DNA of 40,024 nucleotides from SIG603 sp964370115 (GTDB taxonomy: Bacteria; Bacillota; Clostridia; Oscillospirales; Acutalibacteraceae): contig CAYJIA010000016.1 of the NCBI GenBank assembly GCA_964370115.1, positions 1-40,024 on the forward strand. Direction: 5' to 3'. The translations under genes and the position numbers were made by a program. The notes under the pieces were generated by a model that saw only the letters and a list, made by a program, of their open reading frames with translations, did not search any database and was not told the origin of the DNA. Positions 31,488-39,954 of the stretch are shown here, in pieces (position 1 is the first letter of the stretch; each line of letters opens with the position of its first letter).

Positions 31488-31979
31488 TTAGATGTTAATT
31501 GCGCCTACGTTCATAACAGCAAGAACAGAGATAAGAAGTGACAAAATAGCATAAGTTTCAACCATGATTGGCATTAGTAGTGATTTTGAGAATTGGTCAG
31601 GTCTTTTTGCATAAAGTGCAATGGAGGCTACAGTTGCTTTAGCTTGCATTTTTGCTGAGTGTAAACCTGCGAAAGCTATTGGTAAGCAAGCTGCAAGATA
31701 AAGTAGGCCTTTTGCAAAGCTGATGTCAGCATTTCCGCCTAAGATACCGATTTGTGTAAGTGTTAAGAAAGCGATAAGTAGACCGTAGATGCCTTGTGTG
31801 CCCGGTAGAAGTTGCAAAATAAGTGCTTTACCGAATAGAGATGGGTCTTCTGTTACAACGCCCGCAGCGGCTTCGCCTGTCATACCAACGCCTATTGCTG
31901 AACCGATACCTGCCATAAGTACTGCAAGAGCAGCTCCTGTTAGTGCTAGGGGTAAACCTAAAGTTGCTAAAATTTCCAT
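31488..31979 (-). CDS. atpK: V/A-type ATPase rotor subunit K, Na+-site type
   Basis: Membrane rotor subunit, 163 residues with four helices formed by two fused hairpins. Na+-pump ligands known from Enterococcus hirae NtpK are all present: T61 and Q62 in LQLLPGTQG, Q112 in AKMQAKA and carboxylate E141 in MVETYA; the first hairpin has no carboxylate, so there is one site per subunit. This predicts a sodium-coupled enzyme (inference from the conserved ligand set). GGAGGAATAAT before the ATG lies at the end of the subunit I gene. Confidence 0.95.
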   Translation of the reverse strand: MEILATLGLPLALTGAALAVLMAGIGSAIGVGMTGEAAAGVVTEDPSLFGKALILQLLPGTQGIYGLLIAFLTLTQIGILGGNADISFAKGLLYLAACLPIAFAGLHSAKMQAKATVASIALYAKRPDQFSKSLLMPIMVETYAILSLLISVLAVMNVGAINI

Positions 31980-31981
31980 TA

Positions 31982-34000
31982 TTATTCCTCCATAATTTTA
32001 AAATACTTTGTTTTTGCAGAGAACGGATTGAATTTTTTTCCGCCTCCTTCATAAAATTTGCCAAAGAATTCGACAAATTCAAGCCTGTTTGAGTGAACAT
32101 ATGCGCCAAGTACATTAAGTCCGATGTTTAGCGAATGTCCTAGTAAAAATACGATTACAAAAACGATGGCACCAACGACGCCTCCGCCACCCATTGCACC
32201 CATTTGGTTGAAAACAGATGCGATAACACCTGTTGCAAGTCCTAGGGCTAAAAGTCTAGAGTATGACAGAATATCGCTTATGTAACTTGTGGCACCATAA
32301 AGGCCGTAAACGCCTTTCATAATTCTTATAGCAGGTGATTTTGAACTTCTGCCCGCTGTGAAGATTATACCAACGGCACCAATGCCTGCAAATACTGCGG
32401 CAATGTTTCCTATCATAGGGTCAAGTGTAAATCCTAGTCCTGAAATGTCTTTGAACATTTCCATAGACATAAAGTATAAAACACCGCCACCTACTAAGAA
32501 ATACCAAAATACTACGTCGTAGATTGCATCTTTTATTTGTCCCGCTTTTGCAAGAAGATAAAATTTCATTCCAAGACCTGTGAACAGATGGATAATTCCC
32601 AAAAGTAGTGAGAACATCAAAAGTGTCATAGGCTCGTTAATGGGTTTGAACCAAATTGTCGGTGTAGACCAAGTAGCATTAAAGAATGTAGCGCCGACAA
32701 CTTCTATGACATCTCCAAAGAAGCTACCAAACATAAGTCCCCAAAACGCAGTTGATATACCGCAGTACATAAACATTTTAACCGAGTTTTTTAGTCCTTC
32801 TTCCATGGTTTTGTATTTGCTTAAAACCACGGCGCAACCTATAGTCATTATAAGTCCATAGGCAAGGTCGGATAGCATAAGTCCGAATAGGAAATAGTAG
32901 AATATCGCCATTATGCCCGACGGGTCAATTTCGCCTTTTCCGGGAAGAGAGTAGCTTTCTACAACATTTTCAACCGGAGCGGCAAAAGCGCTGTTTTTAA
33001 GCTTTACAGGAACATCTTCGTTTTCTGAAGGCTCATAAAGCTCGACATAGCAATCGAATTTTGATTCAAGCTTAGCTTTAAGTTTTAGGCTATCTTCCTT
33101 TGTGATAAATCCATTTATAAAAAATGTTTTCCTCGTCTGGCAAATTTCTCCTAAAACTTCGTATTTTTCAAGTCTTGCCTGTAAGTAGTCGTAGCACTTT
33201 AATAAATTGTCACGCTCTGTGGCAAAAGACTTGATTTGGTTTTGCATGTCGTTTATTTCGTTTTGTGCTTTTTTTATTCTATCTGAAAGTATGTCTATCC
33301 TCTCAGACGGTGAAGTCTTGCTTGGAGCGACGGGGTAACTAAATCCATGCGCCCTAAGGCCCGCTTCAAATTCCTCGCTCACACTGTTGTGGCACACCGC
33401 AAAAACACAAGTTTGTTGTGTGGTTGAACTGACTATTTCGATTTCATACGCCGTTATTTCGGGTATTTCTTCTGCTAGCATAGCTATAAGGCCTTCGTAA
33501 GTATAGCTTCCGGGCATAGTACCCAAAAATATACTACTGCTGTCAGTTTTTTTAAGTCTCATGGAAATATCAAGTGACTTCCATGGCACAAGCGCCTCGA
33601 TTGCCGCCTGATTTCTAATTATATCGGCGCCAAGGTCAGAGATATGCTTGTTTAGACTAACAATTTTGCGTGCGATTTTTATGGTAGAATTCGAGTTGTT
33701 TTCTACTTTTTCATAATCGCTTACACTCAGTGTGCGACGACCTTCAAACATAGAAAGGCCAGAGGATTCGGGTTTAACCATGCTGTCAAGTATAGTGATT
33801 GAAGCTTCTACACTTTTTTTGTTGTTCTCAAACATAGTCTTAGATGAATTTACGTCTTCTTTAAAAAGTACGACTTCTCCGTCTTCAATTGGTGTTTGAG
33901 ACACTTCAACACTTGCTTGCCTTTGCAAAAATTCAAGTATGTGCTTGCGGTTTCGGTTAAGCCCGTAAATGTCAATTTTTTTCATGGGCAATACCGCCAT
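31982..34000 (-). CDS. atpI: V/A-type ATPase subunit I (a-type stator)
   Basis: Large stator subunit carrying the ion half-channels, 672 residues. Hydrophilic N-terminal half with coiled coil (about 220-270) contacts the peripheral stalks; the C-terminal half (from about 360) has seven or eight membrane segments. LFGLMLSDLAYGLIM, FGSFFGDVIEV, SYISDILSYSRLLALGLATGVIA and FLLGHSLNIGLNVLGAYVHSNRLEFVEFFGKFYEGGG are family hallmarks, the RLLALGLA arginine being the conserved channel residue. The ATG at 34000 is seven bases after AAGGAGG; a further ATG at 34006 sits too close to it. Two bases separate its stop from K. Confidence 0.95.
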   Translation of the reverse strand: MAVLPMKKIDIYGLNRNRKHILEFLQRQASVEVSQTPIEDGEVVLFKEDVNSSKTMFENNKKSVEASITILDSMVKPESSGLSMFEGRRTLSVSDYEKVENNSNSTIKIARKIVSLNKHISDLGADIIRNQAAIEALVPWKSLDISMRLKKTDSSSIFLGTMPGSYTYEGLIAMLAEEIPEITAYEIEIVSSTTQQTCVFAVCHNSVSEEFEAGLRAHGFSYPVAPSKTSPSERIDILSDRIKKAQNEINDMQNQIKSFATERDNLLKCYDYLQARLEKYEVLGEICQTRKTFFINGFITKEDSLKLKAKLESKFDCYVELYEPSENEDVPVKLKNSAFAAPVENVVESYSLPGKGEIDPSGIMAIFYYFLFGLMLSDLAYGLIMTIGCAVVLSKYKTMEEGLKNSVKMFMYCGISTAFWGLMFGSFFGDVIEVVGATFFNATWSTPTIWFKPINEPMTLLMFSLLLGIIHLFTGLGMKFYLLAKAGQIKDAIYDVVFWYFLVGGGVLYFMSMEMFKDISGLGFTLDPMIGNIAAVFAGIGAVGIIFTAGRSSKSPAIRIMKGVYGLYGATSYISDILSYSRLLALGLATGVIASVFNQMGAMGGGGVVGAIVFVIVFLLGHSLNIGLNVLGAYVHSNRLEFVEFFGKFYEGGGKKFNPFSAKTKYFKIMEE

Positions 34001-34031
34001 TAGCATCCCTCCTTAATACTTTGTAAGAATT

Positions 34032-34343
34032 TTATCCAGCGATTACAGACAATAATACGACGGAAATTTCCTCACTTTTTTCGTTGAAAGCACTTTCCAG
34101 TGCAGCTACCTCTTGTGATGTTTTTTCAAGTATGTCTTTGCTTACAAGATTTGCTTTAAAATTTGCGTCCTCCAAAATTTTAACAGCTTTCAAAGCCATG
34201 GACCTTTCGAACTCGTCTATGCTCTTATTGCTGTCGCTTTCTGCATCTTGTACAATTTTTGCAGCCTGAGCCTTTGCATCATTTACAAGTTTGCCTGCAT
34301 TTAATTCGGCAGATTTTAAAGTGTCGATAGTTTCCTTTGCCAA
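34032..34343 (-). CDS. atpH: V/A-type ATPase subunit H/G-like peripheral stalk protein
   Basis: Small helical protein (103 residues), mostly coiled coil with Ala/Lys/Glu/Asp heptads, first in the operon. Position and composition fit the H (G) peripheral-stalk partner of subunit E, though such coiled coils cannot be recognised by motif. TTG start five bases after GAGGTGA. About 31 bases before subunit I. Confidence 0.82.
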   Translation of the reverse strand: MAKETIDTLKSAELNAGKLVNDAKAQAAKIVQDAESDSNKSIDEFERSMALKAVKILEDANFKANLVSKDILEKTSQEVAALESAFNEKSEEISVVLLSVIAG

Positions 34344-34421
34344 AAAATCACCTCACAATAATAAAAAAGAAATAAAAGGTATAGAATTATACATTTTTTT
34401 CTTAAATAAGTTTACAAATTT

Positions 34422-34450
34422 ATTATAGTACACAAAAACTAAAATGTCAA
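34422..34450 (-). promoter_or_regulatory. Consensus promoter of the V-ATPase operon
   Basis: On the minus strand TTGACA (34450-34445) and TATAAT (34427-34422) with 17-base spacing, both perfect. The leader to subunit H is about 70 bases. The divergent MATE promoter starts 19 bases away. Confidence 0.9.
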
Positions 34451-34469
34451 AGAAGAATTTCATAAAAGT

Positions 34470-34498
34470 TTGCATTTTTTTTTCTGCTAAGGTATAAT
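34470..34498 (+). promoter_or_regulatory. Promoter of the MATE genes
   Basis: TTGCAT (34470-34475) and TATAAT (34493-34498), spacer 17. Back to back with the V-ATPase promoter. Start point near 34505, about 27 bases before the first MATE gene. Confidence 0.8.
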
Positions 34499-34531
34499 GA
34501 TAAAACTATGTAAAAAGGTGATGAAATCAAC

Positions 34532-35923
34532 ATGAATATTATACAAAAATTTACCTTGAAATTTGGTAAATCTCGCAAGAGTTCCTATGAAATTGATATG
34601 TGTAGTGGAAGCATACTGCCAAAGATTATACGATTTTCTTTACCCCTTATGATGTCAAGTTTACTCCAACTATTCTTTAATGCCGCAGATATAATAGTTG
34701 TCGGTCAGTATGCAGGGCCTACGGCGCTTGCGGCAGTGGGTTCCACAGGTGCTGTTACCTTTCTTATCATAAACGTATTTATGGGCCTAGCTGTGGGTGC
34801 AAACGTGACAATGGCAAGGGCGTTTGGAGCACAAGACACAGGAAAAATCAGCAGAACGGTTCATACCTCGATAATGATAAGTGTTTTGGTGGGTACGGCG
34901 CTTATATTTATAGGAATGGTATTGTCAAAACCACTGCTTACTATCATGGGTTCACCAGAGGATGTAATAGATCAGGCGACACTTTATATGCGCATATATT
35001 TTATAGGTATGCCTGCAAATATGGTGTATAATTTTGGTGCGGCAAATCTAAGAGCGGTAGGGGACACAAAAAGACCTCTGTACTTTCTTGCGATATCGGG
35101 TGTCTTAAATGTTTTGGTAAATTTGCTTTTAGTAATAGTTTTTTCAATGGGCGTTGCAGGAGTTGCAATTGCTACTATCTTGGCACAATATCTGTCGGCA
35201 GTTTTGGTTTTACTTTGCCTTATCAAAACTGATGCAAGCTATAAACTTTACATAAAAAAGCTAAGAATTTATAAAGAAGAGCTTTTAAGCATAATTAAAA
35301 TAGGAATTCCAGCAGGAATACAGGGCACTATGTTTTCACTTTCGAACACACTTATTCAATCATCAATAAACGGCTTTGGTTCTACTGTAATGGCAGGAAG
35401 CACTGCGGCTGGCAATATAGAGGGATTTATATTTGTAGCAATGAATGCACTACATCAGTCGGCAGTAAGCTTTATCGGACAAAACATCGGCGCAAAAAAA
35501 TACAGCAGGATAAATAGAATTATCTTAACCTGCCTTTCTTGTGTTATAGTAGTGGGAATTGCGATGAGTTCGCTTACGGTGATATTTGGAGAAAACTTAC
35601 TCGCTATTTACAACAACGACCCCGAAGTTATAAAATACGGAATGATAAGAATTTACTATATAGTAATACCGTACTTTGTGTGCGGCATCATGGACGTTAT
35701 GATGGGAACATTAAGGGGAATGGGCTACTCACTCGTGCCTACTCTTGCCTCGCTCATAGGAACTTGCCTTATGAGGGTAGTGTGGGTAATGGTGATATTC
35801 GCACAAAGCCCAACACTTGAAACCTTGTTCCCAGTTTACGTGATAAGCTGGGCTGCAACGTCATTATTTCTAGCGATATATTTCTTTATAGTAAGAAAGA
35901 AACTCCCTAAAACAGATGCTTAA
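34532..35923 (+). CDS. MATE-family efflux transporter, first copy
   Basis: Multidrug and toxic compound extrusion transporter, 463 residues with twelve membrane helices in two homologous halves. Starts MNIIQKFTLKF, followed by ILPKIIRFSLPLMMSSLLQL and NAADIIVVGQYAGPTALAAVGS, the characteristic MATE N-lobe. NLRAVGDTKRP closes the first lobe; the second lobe shows IGIPAGIQGTMFSLSN and FGSTVMAGSTAAGNIEGFI. Na+ or H+ coupling and substrates cannot be read from this. AAAGGTGATG precedes the ATG. A highly similar gene follows 20 bases later. Confidence 0.93.
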   Translation: MNIIQKFTLKFGKSRKSSYEIDMCSGSILPKIIRFSLPLMMSSLLQLFFNAADIIVVGQYAGPTALAAVGSTGAVTFLIINVFMGLAVGANVTMARAFGAQDTGKISRTVHTSIMISVLVGTALIFIGMVLSKPLLTIMGSPEDVIDQATLYMRIYFIGMPANMVYNFGAANLRAVGDTKRPLYFLAISGVLNVLVNLLLVIVFSMGVAGVAIATILAQYLSAVLVLLCLIKTDASYKLYIKKLRIYKEELLSIIKIGIPAGIQGTMFSLSNTLIQSSINGFGSTVMAGSTAAGNIEGFIFVAMNALHQSAVSFIGQNIGAKKYSRINRIILTCLSCVIVVGIAMSSLTVIFGENLLAIYNNDPEVIKYGMIRIYYIVIPYFVCGIMDVMMGTLRGMGYSLVPTLASLIGTCLMRVVWVMVIFAQSPTLETLFPVYVISWAATSLFLAIYFFIVRKKLPKTDA

Positions 35924-35943
35924 AATTAAAAAGGTTGGGTAAG

Positions 35944-37335
35944 ATGAATTTTATACAAAAGTTTACAATGAGATTTAGCAGGCAAAAGAAAAATGCTCAT
36001 GAAATAGACATGGTTAACGCGCCTATATTGCCAAATATCATTCGATTTTCAATTCCTCTAATGATATCTAGTATGCTCCAATTACTGTTTAATGCGACAG
36101 ATATTATCGTGGTAGGACAATATGCAGGGCCTACGGCACTTGCGGCAGTTGGTTCAACTGCTTCTATAACATTTTTGATAATAACTATTTTTATGGGGCT
36201 TGCGGTTGGCGTAAACGTAGTGGTTGCAAAGTTATTTGGAGCAAAAGACGAAAAAGGTATGAGCGATGCGGTGCACACCTCGATATTTATAAGTATTGTC
36301 GTAGGCATAGTTCTTATATTTGTAGGATACTTTTCTGCAAGACCTCTACTTGAATTAATGGGAAGTCCAGATGATGTTATAGATCAAGCGACACTCTATA
36401 TGCAGATATTTTTTGTTGGAATGCCTGCAAGTATGGTTTATAACTTTGGTGCTTCAATTTTAAGGGCAGTGGGGGACACAAAAAGACCATTGTACTTTCT
36501 TGCGGTGGCAGGAGTTTTAAATGTATCTGTTAATCTACTGCTCGTAATTGTTTTTTCAATGGGTGTAGCAGGAGTTGCGATAGCGACGGTTATGGCGCAG
36601 TATTTATCGGCAGTGCTTGTTGTTTTATGCCTTGTAAAGGCAAATGCAAGTTATAAATTAAATTTAAAAAAGATTAGGCCTGTAAAGAAACAAGTAGCTG
36701 AAATAGTGAAAATTGGTGTGCCCGCTGGAATACAGAGTATGATGTTTTCATTTTCAAATACATTAGTGCAATCATCAATTAATTCCTTTGGTTCCACTGT
36801 AATGGCAGGAAACACGGCAGCTGGCAATATTGACGGATTTATATATGTGGCACTAAATGCTGTTCATCAGGCTACAGTGAGTTTTATAGGACAAAATTTA
36901 GGCGCGAAAAAGTATAGCAGAATTAATAAGATAGTAAAAAACAGTATGGGCACAGCACTTGTGATAGGCGTGGTGCTAAGTGCAGTAGTAATAATTTTCG
37001 GAAGAAATCTTTTAAGCATTTACAATAGCGATCCCGAGGTAATAGAATATGGAATGATAAGGATTTATTACATAGTTGCACCGTATTTCCTGTGTGGAGT
37101 AATGGAGGTAATGTTAGGGGCACTCAGAGGTCTTGGATATTCACTGGTGCCTACGTTAGTATCGCTTATAGGAACTTGTGTTTTAAGAATAGTATGGGTT
37201 TTGGCAGTGGTGCCACAGTTTTATTCACTTGAAGTATTGTTCTCTATTTACGGAATTACATGGATAGTCACACCTTTAGGACTTATAATTTATTTCCTAA
37301 TTGTCAGAAGAAAAATGCCGAAAGTAGACGGGTGA
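35944..37335 (+). CDS. MATE-family efflux transporter, second copy
   Basis: Close paralogue of the upstream MATE protein with the same length (463 residues) and collinear motifs: MNFIQKFTMRF, ILPNIIRFSIPLMISSMLQL, NATDIIVVGQYAGPTALAAVGS, ILRAVGDTKRPLYFLAVAGV, FGSTVMAGNTAAGNIDGFIYV. Differences are spread over the whole protein, pointing to an old tandem duplication rather than recent copying. The ATG at 35944 follows AAGGTTGG; a TTG at 35935 lies within that site. Both genes probably share the promoter at 34470-34498. Confidence 0.93.
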   Translation: MNFIQKFTMRFSRQKKNAHEIDMVNAPILPNIIRFSIPLMISSMLQLLFNATDIIVVGQYAGPTALAAVGSTASITFLIITIFMGLAVGVNVVVAKLFGAKDEKGMSDAVHTSIFISIVVGIVLIFVGYFSARPLLELMGSPDDVIDQATLYMQIFFVGMPASMVYNFGASILRAVGDTKRPLYFLAVAGVLNVSVNLLLVIVFSMGVAGVAIATVMAQYLSAVLVVLCLVKANASYKLNLKKIRPVKKQVAEIVKIGVPAGIQSMMFSFSNTLVQSSINSFGSTVMAGNTAAGNIDGFIYVALNAVHQATVSFIGQNLGAKKYSRINKIVKNSMGTALVIGVVLSAVVIIFGRNLLSIYNSDPEVIEYGMIRIYYIVAPYFLCGVMEVMLGALRGLGYSLVPTLVSLIGTCVLRIVWVLAVVPQFYSLEVLFSIYGITWIVTPLGLIIYFLIVRRKMPKVDG

Positions 37336-37389
37336 TAGTTAGTAGTTAATAAGTGCAGTGAAATTCTTCGGATTTTTTGATTTTATATC

Positions 37390-37418
37390 ATAAGGCAAGG
37401 GCTCTGCTCTTGCCTTAT
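37390..37418. repeat. Long hairpin after the second MATE gene
   Basis: ATAAGGCAAGGGC (37390-37402) pairs with GCTCTTGCCTTAT (37406-37418), 13 pairs with one G·U, loop TCT. No T run. Together with the upstream GAAATTC/GGATTTTTTGATT hairpin it resembles the layout after the VanY gene. Confidence 0.65.
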
Positions 37419-37423
37419 ACTTC

Positions 37424-37456
37424 AAAAAAAAACAGCCAAGTTGGCTGTTTTTTTTC
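37424..37456. terminator. Bidirectional terminator between MATE2 and the TPM gene
   Basis: AACAGCCA (37431-37438) and TGGCTGTT (37442-37449), loop AGT, with long flanking A and T runs. Serves the converging MATE and TPM transcripts. Confidence 0.95.
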
Positions 37457-37462
37457 ACATCA

Positions 37463-37509
37463 ATTATTAATTATTAACTATTAACTATTAATTATTAAAT
37501 ATTAATTAT
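37463..37509. repeat. TTAATTA/TTAACTA simple-sequence tract
   Basis: Irregular repeats of ATTAATT and ATTAACT fill the space between the terminator and the TPM stop codon. Low complexity; no reading frame. Confidence 0.75.
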
Positions 37510-38709
37510 TTAAAATTTTCCGCTACCACCTGAGAAGCCTCCACCGCTTCTTCCGCTACCTGAGCCCGAACCGCCACTGCTTTTAACAATTTTTGTGCGT
37601 GTCTCTGTTGTGTGGGTAAATATATCTCTTGATGATATCATGTCGACACCACCATGTGGTACATACTCTGATGCGGCGTGTTTTTTAGCAACGCTTTTAA
37701 GCTGACCTTTAAAGGTAAATCCAATTAGCAGCGCAACTGCAAAGGAGCCTGCCACTATCATAATTACAGTGAATATCTCGCCACCAGGGCCTACTTCATA
37801 CATAACAGAGTCTATGTAGTCGCTAAATCCACGGTACCAGTCGTTATATGAAAAATCATCAAGCGCGCTGTCGACAACACTGTCGTGGGCGCTACTGTTA
37901 AATATACTGTTTCCTCTGTCTCCATAAGTCGCATTTGCATAGTCTCTATCGTCCATGCTCAGCATTAAAATATATCCGTCTCTGCCTTCTCCGACACCTA
38001 GGTCTTTATCCCTGTAAAACTGAGTCACGGTGTCCCAAGGGTCCGACATACCATACAAGTCTTTAAAATTATCCACTGTAAGTATGTAAATTCCAAAATT
38101 CTCTTCTTCTACAAACTCTGAAATTGTTGCTTCAAATTTTGCCACTTCTTCAGGGGTAAAAAGGCCTGCTGTATCCATTACATAACTCACTTCAATACCA
38201 TCAGTAGCAGTAGTTGTGTTGACCTCAGCAGTAGTTGCCTGATTTTCAAGTATAAGTCTTTCGGCAGTTTGTAAAAAATGTATAGAGCCATTAAAATAAT
38301 AGCCATCAGACCAAAGAAGCAATAAATCGTCTTCAATTATGGTGACTTCCTCGCTTGAGATATAATTTTCGTCATAATAACTTATAAAGTTTGCACTGGC
38401 TATATTTAGATATAAAGTTATAGCACTTGTTCCGCTTGGGATATTATTTTGCTCTGAGTAATTTTTTACACCTTCTACCAAATCAATTTGGGTTTCATCA
38501 TTTACCATTACTATGTATAGTCCTGAGCCGATTTCTTCTGCGATACGTGTCGCTTCGGTCTCAAGCATATTTTCTTCATCGTCGGTTAGAAAGTCGATTT
38601 CGTCTCGTATGTAATCCACAGTAGTTTCGGCATGGCTTATAATAGAGGGAAAAACAAATAAAACTGGTAAAAACACAGCTAAAAATAAGCTAAAAATTCT
38701 TTTTTTCAT
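37510..38709 (-). CDS. Secreted/membrane protein with two TPM domains and a Gly/Ser-rich tail
   Basis: 399 residues. Signal peptide (KKRIFSLFLAVFLPVLFVFP, cleavage near HAE at about 28), then two TPM-type domains: about 30-155 (VDYIRDEIDFLTDDEENMLE, GLYIVMVND) and about 178-300 (MDTAGLFTPEEVAKFEATI, FGIYILTVDNF, YRDKDLGVGEGRDGYILMLS). One membrane helix (about 313-333), a basic cytoplasmic region and a SGGSGSGSGRSGGGFSGGSG tail, as in YgcG/TPM proteins. TPM domains occur in acid-phosphatase-like thylakoid proteins and in bacterial envelope proteins of unclear role. Encoded 12 bases after the zinc-ribbon protein, so one operon. Confidence 0.85.
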   Translation of the reverse strand: MKKRIFSLFLAVFLPVLFVFPSIISHAETTVDYIRDEIDFLTDDEENMLETEATRIAEEIGSGLYIVMVNDETQIDLVEGVKNYSEQNNIPSGTSAITLYLNIASANFISYYDENYISSEEVTIIEDDLLLLWSDGYYFNGSIHFLQTAERLILENQATTAEVNTTTATDGIEVSYVMDTAGLFTPEEVAKFEATISEFVEEENFGIYILTVDNFKDLYGMSDPWDTVTQFYRDKDLGVGEGRDGYILMLSMDDRDYANATYGDRGNSIFNSSAHDSVVDSALDDFSYNDWYRGFSDYIDSVMYEVGPGGEIFTVIMIVAGSFAVALLIGFTFKGQLKSVAKKHAASEYVPHGGVDMISSRDIFTHTTETRTKIVKSSGGSGSGSGRSGGGFSGGSGKF

Positions 38710-38721
38710 AATTTTCCCTCC

Positions 38722-39846
38722 TTATAGTAAAAATAGGTATACAAGGCTTGCAATAGCACCGATACCGCCTGTAAGTGCAGACACTAGTCCCCAGAATTTA
38801 CCCCAAGAAATAGGTAAATCACCGACAAGTTTTCCCGTTTGTCCGTTCATTGCAAACAAATGGTTTTTGCCATGGTATTTTGTACTTAAAAGCCATACTG
38901 GTGTCATGGCGTATTTGACATCACCTCGATAAAGTTTGATATCTTTTGAAGTCTCTGTACAAGTTGCGTAGCCTTTAACACTGTTTCTCATGATTTCTGA
39001 TGCCGAATTTATGGCGCGATCATCTGCGCGTGGCGCGCAAGCATCGACATCTACATCGTATTTATCGGCTAAAAATCCTGGCATATAGGCTGTAGAAAAC
39101 TCTTTTAATTCACTGTAATCATAAGGCTCGATTGATTCCATATGGTCATCGGGCATTTTGCTTGAGCCGTCGACAGGGATTTTTTCAAAGTCCACTGATC
39201 CGGCCCTGTGTATATTATAATGTCTTGTTGTAGTTATTCTGTAGTCACCCGAGGTTCTTGTCGTGCTGTTTGTTGCGTGGTAGCTAACATCGGCATGTGC
39301 ACTTCCGTTAAATAGCCAAACAGGAACATAAACGCCTTTTATTTCCTCGATATGATTTTCAGCAGAAAATTGTTTTGGTAGTAAAAATTTACCCTTGTAG
39401 TGGTTTTTAAGAGCTGCCTTAGCCTGTTCTTTATCTAGTTTAAACGGAATTACATAATGCGGTTTCAAGGCACCTGAAAATTGTCCAGGAATAACAGTCG
39501 GATTTCCGCAATAAACACAGCTAGTAGCTGCGGTTGTTTCATCGCAAATAACCTCTGCACCACAAGAAGGACAAGAATACGCACGCATATTTTGTGCATC
39601 GTCGCCCCAATCGCTGTTTAAGTCATCTGTTCCCCAATGTTCAGGATCTGGGGTGTTTGCGGCTTTTTCCTCCGCTTTTTTAAATGCCTGAGAAGCTTTT
39701 TCTTCTTTCTCGGCATAAATTTTTTCAACTTCTTCGACAGTAAATTCGCTGTCGCAATAATCGCATTTTAATTTGCCGATACCGCTATCAAAATGCATAG
39801 GACCCTCACAAGCAGGACACTTATGATTAGTTACCTGTGTAGCCAT
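38722..39846 (-). CDS. Double zinc-ribbon membrane-associated protein
   Basis: 374 residues. Two Cys4 zinc ribbons: C10/C13/C28/C31 (CPACEG...CDYC) and C92/C95/C110/C113 (CPSCGA...CVYCGNP), joined by a charged helix. A long domain (about 125-340) includes PHYVIPFKLDKEQAKAAL, GVYVPVWLFNGSAHADVSY and YAMTPVWLLSTKYHGKNHLFAMNGQTGK. One C-terminal membrane helix (about 349-372). Commonly labelled TFIIB-type zinc ribbon protein, but nothing suggests transcription initiation; the tail anchor indicates a membrane role. Function unknown. GGAGGGTTAAAT precedes the ATG. Confidence 0.85.
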   Translation of the reverse strand: MATQVTNHKCPACEGPMHFDSGIGKLKCDYCDSEFTVEEVEKIYAEKEEKASQAFKKAEEKAANTPDPEHWGTDDLNSDWGDDAQNMRAYSCPSCGAEVICDETTAATSCVYCGNPTVIPGQFSGALKPHYVIPFKLDKEQAKAALKNHYKGKFLLPKQFSAENHIEEIKGVYVPVWLFNGSAHADVSYHATNSTTRTSGDYRITTTRHYNIHRAGSVDFEKIPVDGSSKMPDDHMESIEPYDYSELKEFSTAYMPGFLADKYDVDVDACAPRADDRAINSASEIMRNSVKGYATCTETSKDIKLYRGDVKYAMTPVWLLSTKYHGKNHLFAMNGQTGKLVGDLPISWGKFWGLVSALTGGIGAIASLVYLFLL

Positions 39847-39881
39847 ATTTAACCCTCCAATTTTCTGTAATGTTAGTTAAA

Positions 39882-39910
39882 ATTATAACATGATTTTTGA
39901 TTTAAGTCAA
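39882..39910 (-). promoter_or_regulatory. Promoter of the zinc-ribbon/TPM operon
   Basis: On the minus strand TTGACT (39910-39905) and TATAAT (39887-39882), spacer 17. The leader is about 30 bases. Confidence 0.85.
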
Positions 39911-39954
39911 TTTGCTTTGGTGGAAATGTTGTAACTCTTCCTGCGTTTTTTTTA

